DNA of 64,000 bases from Hippasteria phrygiana (taxonomy: Eukaryota; Echinodermata; Asteroidea; Valvatida; Goniasteridae): the NCBI GenBank assembly GCA_037893225.1, contig JAZGUH010000279.1, positions 620,001 through 684,000 on the forward strand. The letters are read 5' to 3'. A model generated the notes under the pieces. That model was not told the origin of the DNA and searched no databases. It saw only the letters and a program-made list of their open reading frames with translations. The translations under genes and the position numbers were made by a program. Shown in pieces: positions 52,701 to 63,318 of this stretch. Position 1 is the stretch's first letter, and each line of letters begins with the position of its first letter.

Positions 52701-54671
52701 AGAAAATAAACATTGCGAGGTTTGAATTTTCTCCACAAGTGTTAACTCTAAGAAGCCGCCGATAATTGCAACATGTAGCGCCAGATCTAAGCTATCGATA
52801 CATGTCAAAATTACTGCATTTGGTTGATATTTCATGCAATTATGAATGAGTAAAGCAAGTCCATACCCCAGGGAATTTGACATGCATGGAGCAATAAATA
52901 GACGGTAATATGTACACAGATCTTGGCCGGAAAGAAAATAAACATTGCGAGGTTTGAATTTTCTCCACAAGTTTGAACTCTAAGAAGCCGCCGATAATTG
53001 CAACATGTAGCGCCAGATCTAAGCTATCCATACATGTCAAAATTACTGTATTTGGTTGATATTTCATGCAATTATGAATGAGTAAAGCAAGTCCATACCC
53101 CAGGGAATTTGACAGGCATGGAGCAATAAATAAAAGGTAATATGCACACAGATGGTGGCCGGAAAGAAAATAAACATTGCGAGGTTTGAATTTTCTCCAC
53201 AAGTGTTAACTCTAAGAAGCCGCCGATAATTGCAACATGTAGCGCCAGATCTAAGCTATCCATACATGTCAAAATTACTGAATTTTGTTGATATGTCATG
53301 CAATTATGAATGAGTAAAGCAAGTCCATACCCCAGGTAATTTGACATGCATGGAGCAATAAATAGACGGTAACATGTACACAGATGTTGGCCGGAAAGAA
53401 AATAAACATTGCGAGGTTTGAATTTTCTCCACAAGTTTTAACTCTAAGAAGCCGCCGATGATTGCAACATGTAGCGCCAGATCTAAGCTATCCATACATG
53501 TCAAAAGTACTGAATTTGGTTGATATTTCATGCAATTATGAATGAGTAAAGCAAGTCATACCCCAGGGAATTTGACAGGCATGGAGCAATAAATAGAAGG
53601 TAATATGCACACAGATGTTGGCCGGAAAGAAAATAAACATTGCGAGGTTTGAATTTTCTCTACAAGTTTTAACTCTGGGAAGCCGCCGATGATTGCAACA
53701 TGTAGCGCCCGATCTAAGCTATACATACATGTCAAAATTACTGCATTTGGTTGATATTTCATGCAATTATGAATGAGTAAAGCAAGTCCATACCCCAGGG
53801 AATTTGACAGGCATGGAGCAATAAATAAAAGGTAATATGCACACAGATGTTGGCCGGAAAGAAAATAAACATTGCGAGGTTTGAATTTTCTCCACAAGTT
53901 TGAACTCTAAGAATCCGCCGATGATTGCAACATGTAGCGCCAGATCTAAGCTATCCATACATGTCAAAATTACTGCATTTAGTTGATATTTCATGCAATT
54001 ATAAATGAGTAAAGCAAGTCCATACCCCAGGGAATTTGAAAGGCATGGAGCAATAAATAGACGGTAATATGCACACAGATGGTGGCCGGAAAGAAAATAA
54101 ACATTGCGAGGTTTGAATTTTCTCCACAAGTGTTAACTCTAAGAAGCCGCCGATAATTGCAACATGTAGCGCCAGATCTAAGCTATCCATACATGTCAAA
54201 AATACTGCATTTGGTTGATATTTCATGCAATTATGAATGAATAAAGCAAGTCCATACCCCAGGGAATTTGACATGCATGGAGCAATAAATAGACGGTAAT
54301 ATGTACACAGATGTTGGCCGGAAAGAAAATAAACATTGCGAGGTTTGAATTTTCTCTACAAGTTTTAACTCTGGGAAGCCGCCGGTGATTGCAACATGTA
54401 GCGCCAGATCTAAGCTATACATACATGTCAAAATTACTGCATTAGGTTGATATTTCATGCAATTATGAATGAGTAAAGCAAGTCCATACCCCAGGGAATT
54501 TGACATGCATGGAGCAATAAATAGACGGTAATATGTACACAGATGTTGGCCGGAAAGAAAATAAACATTGCGAGGTTTGAATTTTCTCCACAAGTTTGAA
54601 CTCTAAGAATCCGCCGATGATTGCAACATGTAGCGCCAGATCTAAGCTATCCATACATGTCAAAATTACTG
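46735..54671 (+). repeat. 34-monomer block, copy 2 (7,885 bp unit)
   Basis: This is the partner of 38850-46786. The listed private variants recur here, for example GAGGTTTTAATTTTC (47847), CATGGAATTATG (48872), AAAAGTTAATC (49191), TTTGATCTTTC (49475), GATATCTCATG (51203), CCAGGTAATTTG (53334), TTGAAAGGC (54037) and CATTAGGTTG (54441). The match ends at 54672 (CTGCATTT against CTGTATTT at 46787). It is the largest repeat in the window. Perfect identity over nearly 8 kb means either a very recent duplication or an assembly duplicate. Confidence 0.94.
51531..53141 (+). repeat. 3-monomer tandem duplication (696 bp), second-copy counterpart
   Basis: This is the exact counterpart of 43646-45256 at 7,885 bp distance, with GATCTTGG at 52225 and 52921. 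It shows that the small duplication arose first and the 7.9 kb block was duplicated afterwards. Confidence 0.85.
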
Positions 54672-57144
54672 CATTTGGTTGATATTTCATGCAATTATAA
54701 ATGAGTAAAGCAAGTCCATACCCCAGGGAATTTGACAGGCATGGAGCAATAAATAAAAGGTAATATGCACACAGATGGTGGCCGGAAAGAAAATAAACAT
54801 TGCGAGGTTTGAATTTTCTCCACAAGTGTTAACTCTAAGAAGCCGCCGATAATTGCAACATGTAGCGCCAGATCTAAGCTATCCATACATGTCAAAATTA
54901 CTGAATTTTGTTGATATGTCATGCAATTATGAATGAGTAAAGCAAGTCCATACCCCAGGGAATTTGACATGCATGGAGCAATAAATAGACGGTAACATGT
55001 ACACAGATGTTGGCCGGAAAGAAAATAAACATTGCGAGGTTTGAATTTTCTCCACAAGTTTTAACTCTAAGAATCCGCCGATGATTGCAACATGTAGCGC
55101 CAGATCTAAGCTATCCATACATGTCAAAATTACTGCATTTAGTTGATATTTCATGCAATTATAAATGAGTAAAGCAAGTCCATACCCCAGGGAATTTGAC
55201 ATGCATGGAGCAATAAATAGACGGTAATATGCACACAGATGGTGGCCGGAAAGAAAATAAACATTGCGAGGTTTGAATTTTCTCCACAAGTGTTAACTCT
55301 AAGAAGCCGCCGATAATTGCAACATGTAGCGCCAGATCTAAGCTATCCATACATGTCAAAAATACTGCATTTGGTTGATATTTCATGCAATTATGAATGA
55401 ATAAAGCAAGTCCATACCCCAGGGAATTTGACATGCATGGAGCAATAAATAGACGGTAATATGTACACAGATGTTGGCCGGAAAGAAAATAAACATTGCG
55501 AGGTTTGAATTTTCTCTACAAGTTTTAACTCTGGGAAGCCGCCGATGATTGCAACATGTAGCGCCCGATCTAAGCTATACATACATGTCAAAATTACTGC
55601 ATTTGGTTGATATTTCATGCAATTATGAATGAGTAAAGCAAGTCCATACCCCAGGGAATTTGACAGGCATGGAGCAATAAATAAAAGGTAATATGCACAC
55701 AGATGTTGGCCGGAAAGAAAATAAACATTGCGAGGTTTGAATTTTCTCCATAAGTTTGACCTCTAAGAATCCGCCGATGATTGCAACATGTAGCGCCAGA
55801 TCTAAGCTATCCATACATGTCAAAATTACTGCATTTAGTTGATATTTCATGCAATTATAAATGAGTAAAGCAAGTCCATACCCCAGGGAATTTGACATGC
55901 ATGGAGCAATAAATAGACGGTAATATGCACACAGATGGTGGCCGGAAAGAAAATAAACATTGCGAGGTTTGAATTTTCTCCACAAGTGTTAACTCTAAGA
56001 AGCCGCCGATAATTGCAACATGTAGCGCCAGATCTAAGCTATCCATACATGTCAAAAATACTGCATTTGGTTGATATTTCATGCAATTATGAATGAATAA
56101 AGCAAGTCCATACCCCAGGGAATTTGACAGGCATGGAGCAATAAATAGACGGTAATATGCACACAGATGTTGGCCGGAAAGAAAATAAACATTGCGAGGT
56201 TTGAATTTTCTCCACAAGTTTGAACTCTAAGAATCCGCCGATGATTGCAACATGTAGCGCCAGATCTAAGCTATACATACATGTCAAAATTACTGCATTA
56301 GGTTGATATTTCATGCAATTATGAATGAGTAAAGCAAGTCCATACCCCAGGGAATTTGACATGCATGGAGCAATAAATAGACGGTAATATGTACACAGAT
56401 GTTGGCCGGAAAGAAAATAAACATTGCGAGGTTTGAATTTTCTCCACAAGTTTGAACTCTAAGAATCCGCCGATGATTGCAACATGTAGCGCCAGATCTA
56501 AGCTATCCATACATGTCAAAATTACTGCATTTGGTTGATATTTCATGCAATTATAAATGAGTAAAGCAAGTCCATACCCCAGGGAATTTGACAGGCATGG
56601 AGCAATAAATAAAAGGTAATATGCACACAGATGGTGGCCGGAAAGAAAATAAACATTGCGAGGTTTGAATTTTCTCCACAAGTTTGAACTCTAAGAATCC
56701 GCCGATGATTGCAACATGTAGCGCCAGATCTAAGCTATCCATACATGTCAAAAGTACTGAATTTGGTTGATATTTCATGCAATTATGAATGAGTGTAAAG
56801 CAAGTCATACCCCAGGGAATTTGACAGGCATGGAGCAATAAATAGAAGGTAATATGCACACAGATGTTGGCCGGAAAGAAAATAAACATTGCGAGGTTTG
56901 AATTTTCTCTACAAGTTTTAACTCTGGGAAGCCGCCGATGATTGCAACATGTAGCGCCCGATCTTAGCTATACATACATGTCAAAATTACTGCATTTGGT
57001 TGATATTTCATGCAATTATGAATGAGTAAAGCAAGTCCATACCCCAGGGAATTTGACAGGCATGGAGCAATAAATAAAAGGTAATATGCACACAGATGTT
57101 GGCCGGAAAGAAAATAAACATTGCGAGGTTTGAATTTTCTCCAT
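54672..57144 (+). repeat. Transition stretch into the right-hand domain
   Basis: Monomers here combine variants from the 34-monomer block with ones seen only further right. GAATTTTGTTGATATGTC (54904) and CATTAGGTTG (56297) also occur in the block to the left. CCATAAGTTTG (55749 and 57142), one substitution in ATCTTAGC (56963) and the first 233 bp monomer (56587) belong to the right side. No long tandem duplication is evident within the stretch. Confidence 0.7.
56587..56819 (+). repeat. 233 bp monomer, first of four
   Basis: This copy carries GAGTGTAAAG instead of GAGTAAAG (two bases added) as well as the one-base GTCATACC deletion, net 233 bp. It is preceded by the G168/A174 pattern and followed by the ATAGAAGG / CTCTACAAG monomer, so it is a derived form of the 231 bp cassette marker. 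Confidence 0.92.
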
Positions 57145-59537
57145 AAGTTTGAACTCTAAGAATCCGCCGATGATTGCAACATGTAGCGCCAGATCTAAGC
57201 TATCCATACATGTCAAAAATACTGCATTTGGTTGATATTTCATGCAATTATGAATGAATAAAGCAAGTCCATACCCCAGGGAATTTGACATGCATGGAGC
57301 AATAAATAGACGGTAATATGTACACAGATGTTGGGCGGAAAGAAAATAAACATTGCGAAGTTTGAATTTTCTCTACATGTTTTAACTCTGGGAAGCCGCC
57401 GATGATTGCAACATGTAGCGCCAGATCTAAGCAATACATACATGTCAAAATTACTGCATTTGGTTGATATTTCATGCAATTATGAATGAGTAAAGCAAGT
57501 CCATACCCCAGGGAATTTGACATGCATGGAGCAATAAATAGACGGTAATATGTACACAGATGTTGGCCGGAAAGAAAATAAACATTGCGAGGTTTGAATT
57601 TTCTCTACAAGTTTTAACTCTGGGAAGCCGCCGATGATTGCAACATGTAGCGCCAGATCTAAGCTATCCATACATGTCAAAATTACTGCATTTAGTTGAT
57701 ATTTCATGCAATTATAAATGAGTAAAGCAAGTCCATACCCCAGGGAATTTGACATGCATGGAGCAATAAATAGACGGTAATATGCACACAGATGGTGGCC
57801 GGAAAGAAAATAAACATTGCGAGGTTTGAATTTTCTCCACAAGTGTTAACTCTAAGAAGCCGCCGATAATTGCAACATGTAGCGCCAGATCTAAGCTATC
57901 CATACATGTCAAAAATACTGCATTTGGTTGATATTTCATGCAATTATGAATGAATAAAGCAAGTCCATACCCCAGGGAATTTGACATGCATGGAGCAATA
58001 AATAGACGGTAATATGTACACAGATGTTGGCCGGAAAGAAAATAAACATTGCGAGGTTTGAATTTTCTCTACAAGTTTTAACTCTGGGAAGCCGCCGATG
58101 ATTGCAACATGTAGCGCCCGATCTAAGCTATACATACATGTCAAAATTACTGCATTTGGTTGATATTTCATGCAATTATGAATGAGTAAAGCAAGTCCAT
58201 ACCCCAGGGAATTTGACAGGCATGGAGCAATAAATAAAAGGTAATATGCACACAGATGTTGGCCGGAAAGAAAATAAACATTGCGAGGTTTGAATTTTCT
58301 CCACAAGTTTGAACTCTAAGAATCCGCCGATGATTGCAACATGTAGCGCCAGATCTAAGCTATCCATACATGTCAAAAATACTGCATTTGGTTGATATTT
58401 CATGCAATTATGAATGAATAAAGCAAGTCCATACCCCAGGGAATTTGACATGCATGGAGCAATAAATAGACGGTAATATGTACACAGATGTTGGGCGGAA
58501 AGAAAATAAACATTGCGAGGTTTGAATTTTCTCTACATGTTTTAACTCTGGGAAGCCGCCGATGATTGCAACATGTAGCGCCAGATCTAAGCAATACATA
58601 CATGTCAAAATTACTGCATTTGGTTGATATTTCATGCAATTATGAATGAGTAAAGCAAGTCCATACCCCAGGGAATTTGACATGCATGGAGCAATAAATA
58701 GACGGTAATATGTACACAGATGTTGGCCGGAAAGAAAATAAACATTGCGAGGTTTGAATTTTCTCTACAAGTTTTAACTCTGGGAAGCCGCCGATGATTG
58801 CAACATGTAGCGCCAGATCTAAGCTATCCATACATGTCAAAATTACTGCATTTAGTTGATATTTCATGCAATTATAAATGAGTAAAGCAAGTCCATACCC
58901 CAGGGAATTTGACATGCATAGAGCAATAAATAGACGGTAATATGCACACAGATGGTGGCCGGAAAGAAAATAAACATTGCGAGGTTTGAATTTTCTCCAC
59001 AAGTGTTAACTCTAAGAAGCCGCCGATAATTGCAACATGTAGCGCCAGATCTAAGCTATCCATACATGTCAAAAATACTGCATTTGGTTGATATTTCATG
59101 CAATTATGAATGAATAAAGCAAGTCCATACCCCAGGGAATTTGACATGCATGGAGCAATAAATAGACGGTAATATGTACACAGATGTTGGCCGGAAAGAA
59201 AATAAACATTGCGAGGTTTGAATTTTCTCTACAAGTTTTAACTCTGGGAAGCCGCCGATGATTGCAACATGTAGCGCCCGATCTAAGCTATACATACATG
59301 TCAAAATTACTGCATTTGGTTGATATTTCATGCAATTATGAATGAGTAAAGCAAGTCCATACCCCAGGGAATTTGACAGGCATGGAGCAATAAATAAAAG
59401 GTAATATGCACACAGATGTTGGCCGGAAAGAAAATAAACATTGCGAGGTTTGAATTTTCTCCACAAGTTTGAACTCTAAGAATCCGCCGATGATTGCAAC
59501 ATGTAGCGCCAGATCTAAGCTATCCATACATGTCAAA
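57145..59537 (+). repeat. 5-monomer tandem duplication (1,160 bp unit)
   Basis: Bases 57145-58377 match 58305-59537 at an offset of 1,160 (5 x 232). I see two differences, GCGAAGTTTG at 57359 and CATAGAGC at 58920. Both copies carry rare variants of the right-hand domain: TGTTGGGCGG (57333/58493), CTACATGTTTTAAC (57373/58533) and AAGCAATACATAC (57429/58589). Unlike the 1,159 bp unit at 18.3-20.6 kb, this one lacks a 231 bp monomer. Confidence 0.85.
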
Positions 59538-60531
59538 ATTACTGCATTTAGTTGATATTTCATGCAATTATAAATGAGTAAAGCAAGTCCATACCCCAGG
59601 GAATTTGACAGGCATGGAGCAATAAATAGACGGTAATATGCACACAGATGTTGGCCGGAAAGAAAATAAACATTGCGAGGTTTGAATTTTCTCTACAAGT
59701 TTTAACTCTGGGAAGCCGCCGATGATTGCAACATGTAGCGCCAGATCAAAGCTATCCATACATGTCAAAATTACTGCATTTGGTTGATATTTCATGCAAT
59801 TATAAATGAGTAAAGCAAGTCCATACCCCAGGGAATTTGACAGGCATGGAGCAATAAATAGACGGTAATATGCACACAGATGGTGGCCGGAAAGAAAATA
59901 AACATTGCGAGGTTTGAATTTTCTCCACAAGTGTTAACTCTAAGAATCCGCCGATAATTGCAACATGTAGCGCCAGATCTAAGCTATCCATACATGTCAA
60001 AAATACTGCATTTGGTTGATATTTCATGCAATTATGAATGAATAAAGCAAGTCCATACCCCAGGGAATTTGACATGCATGGAGCAATAAATAGACGGTAA
60101 TATGTACACAGATGTTGGCCGGAAAGAAAATAAACATTGCGAGGTTTGAATTTTCTCTACAAGTTTTAACTCTGGGAAGCCGCCGGTGATTGCAACATGT
60201 AGCGCCAGATCTAAGCTATACATACATGTCAAAATTACTGCATTTGGTTGATATTTCATGCAATTATGAATGAGTAAAGCAAGTCCATACCCCAGGGAAT
60301 TTGACATGCATGGAGCAATAAATAGACGGTAATATGTACACAGATGTTGTCCGGAAAGAAAATAAACATTGCGAGGTTTGAATTTTCTCCACAAGTTTGA
60401 ACTCTAAGAATCCGCCGATGATTGCAACATGTAGCGCCAGATCTAAGCTATCCATACATGTCAAAATTACTGCATTTGGTTGATATTTCATGCAATTATA
60501 AATGAGTAAAGCAAGTCCATACCCCAGGGAA

Positions 60532-60764
60532 TTTGACAGGCATGGAGCAATAAATAGACGGTAATATGTACACAGATGTTGGCCGGAAAGAAAATAAACA
60601 TTGCGAGGTTTGAATTTTCTCCACAAGTTTGAACTCTAAGAATCCGCCGATGATTGCAACATGTAGCGCCAGATCTAAGCTATCCATACATGTCAAAATT
60701 ACTGAATTTGGTTGATATTTCATGCAATTATGAATGAGTGTAAAGCAAGTCATACCCCAGGGAA
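60532..60764 (+). repeat. 233 bp monomer, second of four
   Basis: It has the same GAGTGTAAAG insertion plus GTCATACC deletion. The monomer is chimeric at its left: G8 (CAGGCATGG) combined with AGACGG and TATGTAC. It also has T168 rather than G168 before the deletion, unlike the 231 bp copies. Confidence 0.92.
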
Positions 60765-62620
60765 TTTGACAGGCATGGAGCAATAAATAGAAGGTAATAT
60801 GCACACAGATGTTGGCCGGAAAGAAAATAAACATTGCGAGGTTTGAATTTTCTCTACAAGTTTTAACTCTGGGAAGCCGCCGATGATTGCAACATGTAGC
60901 GCCCGATCTAAGCTATACATACATGTCAAAATTACTGCATTTGGTTGATATTTCATGCAATTATGAATGAGTAAAGCAAGTCCATACCCCAGGGAATTTG
61001 ACATGCATGGAGCAATAAATAGACGGTAATATGTACACAGATGTTGGGCGGAAAGAAAATAAACATTGCGAGGTTTGAATTTTCTCTACATGTTTTAACT
61101 CTGGGAAGCCGCCGATGATTGCAACATGTAGCGCCAGATCTAAGCAATACATACATGTCAAAATTACTGCATTTGGTTGATATTTCATGCAATTATGAAT
61201 GAGTAAAGCAAGTCCATACCCCAGGGAATTTGACATGCATGGAGCAATAAATAGACGGTAATATGTACACAGATGTTGGCCGGAAAGAAAATAAACATTG
61301 CGAGGTTTGAATTTTCTCTACAAGTTTTAACTCTGGGAAGCCGCCGATGATTGCAACATGTAGCGCCAGATCTAAGCTATCCATACATGTCAAAATTACT
61401 GCATTTAGTTGATATTTCATGCAATTATAAATGAGTAAAGCAAGTCCATACCCCAGGGAATTTGACATGCATAGAGCAATAAATAGACGGTAATATGCAC
61501 ACAGATGGTGGCCGGAAAGAAAATAAACATTGCGAGGTTTGAATTTTCTCCACAAGTTTGAACTCTAAGAATCCGCCGATGATTGCAACATGTAGCGCCA
61601 GATCTAAGCTATCCATACATGTCAAAATTACTGCATTTGGTTGATATTTCATGCAATTATAAATGAGTAAAGCAAGTCCATACCCCAGGGAATTTGACAG
61701 GCATGGAGCAATAAATAAAAGGTAATATGCACACAGATGTTGGCCGGAAAGAAAATAAACATTGCGAGGTTTGAATTTTCTCTACATGTTTTAACTCTGG
61801 GAAGCCGCCGATGATTGCAACATGTAGCGCCAGATCTAAGCTATCCATACATGTCAAAATTACTGTATTTGGTTGATATTTCATGCAATTATGAATGAGT
61901 AAAGCAAGTCCATACCCCAGGGAATTTGACAGGCATGGAGCAATAAATAAAAGGTAATCTGCACACAGATGGTGGCCGGGAAGAAAATAAACATTGCGAG
62001 GTTTGAATTTTCTCCACAAGTGTTAACTCTAAGAAGCCGCCGATAATTGGAACATGTAGCGCCAGATCTAAGCTATCCATACATGTCAAAATTACTGAAT
62101 TTGGTTGATATTTCATGCAATTATGAATGAGTAAAGCAAGTCCATACCCCAGGGAATTTGACAGGCATGGAGCAATAATTAAAAGGTAATCTGCACACAG
62201 ATGGTGGCCGGGAAGAAAATAAACATTGCGAGGTTTGAATTTTCTCCACAAGTGTTAACTCTAAGAAGCCGCCGATAATTGCAACATGTAGCGCCAGATC
62301 TAAGCTATCCATACATGTCAAAATTACTGAATTTGGTTGATATTTCATGCAATTATGAATGAGTAAAGCAAGTCCATACCCCAGGGAATTTGACAGGCAT
62401 GGAGCAATAAATAGACGGTAATATGTACACAGATGTTGGCCGGAAAGAAAATAAACATTGCGAGGTTTGAATTTTCTCCACAAGTTTGAACTCTAAGAAT
62501 CCGCCGATGATTGCAACATGTAGCGCCAGATCTAAGCTATCCATACATGTCAAAATTACTGCATTTGGTTGATATTTCATGCAATTATAAATGAGTAAAG
62601 CAAGTCCATACCCCAGGGAA

Positions 62621-62853
62621 TTTGACAGGCATAGAGCAATAAATAAAAGGTAATATGCACACAGATGGTGGCCGGAAAGAAAATAAACATTGCGAGGTTT
62701 GAATTTTCTCCACAAGTGTTAACTCTAAGAAGCCGCCGATAATTGCAACATGTAGCGCCAGATCTAAGCTATCCATACATGTCAAAATTACTGAATTTGG
62801 TTGATATTTCATGCAATTATGAATGAGTGTAAAGCAAGTCATACCCTAGGGAA
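62621..62853 (+). repeat. 233 bp monomer, third of four
   Basis: It has the GAGTGTAAAG insertion plus GTCATACC deletion, followed by CCCTAGGG (an AvrII site) and, in the next monomer, GACAGGTATGG. It also has CATAGAGC in place of CATGGAGC at its start (62632). Confidence 0.92.
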
Positions 62854-63085
62854 TTTGACAGGTATGGAGCAATAAATAGAAGGTAATATGCACACAGATG
62901 TTGGCCGGAAAGAAAATAAACATTGCGAGGTTTGAATTTTCTCTACAAGTTTTAACTCTGGGAAGCCGCCGATGATTGCAACATGTAGCGCCCGATCTAA
63001 GCTATACATACATGTCAAAATTACTGCATTTTGTTGATATGTCATGCAATTATGAATGAGTAAAGCAAGTCCATACCCCAGGGAA

Positions 63086-63318
63086 TTTGACATGCATGGA
63101 GCAATAAATAGACGGTAACATGTACACAGATGTTGGCCGGAAAGAAAATAAACATTGCGAGGTTTGAATTTTCTCCACAAGTTTTAACTCTAAGAAGCCG
63201 CCGATGATTGCAACATGTAGCGCCAGATCTAAGCTATCCATACATGTCAAAAGTACTGAATTTGGTTGATATTTCATGCAATTATGAATGAGTGTAAAGC
63301 AAGTCATACCCTAGGGAA
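63086..63318 (+). repeat. 233 bp monomer, fourth of four
   Basis: It has the GAGTGTAAAG insertion plus GTCATACC deletion and CCCTAGGG, again followed by GACAGGTATGG. It lies only two monomers after the previous one (465 bp start to start), by far the closest pair of markers in the window. Confidence 0.92.

Larger units (their letters stand above)
465..53570 (+). repeat. Set of 22 one-base-short (231 bp) monomers
   Basis: Twenty-two monomers carry GTCATACC instead of GTCCATACC (one C lost at monomer position 218-219). They start at 465, 2320, 5335, 7654, 10437, 12756, 14147, 16002, 18321, 19480, 22263, 23886, 26669, 28524, 32467, 36178, 38961, 41976, 45455, 46846, 49861 and 53340. Spacings are 8, 13, 10, 12, 10, 6, 8, 10, 5, 12, 7, 12, 8, 17, 16, 12, 13, 15, 6, 13 and 15 monomers. 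Nearly all share G168 with A174 just before the deletion, so they look descended from one deletion event spread by duplication. They are the best phase marker in the array. Confidence 0.93.
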
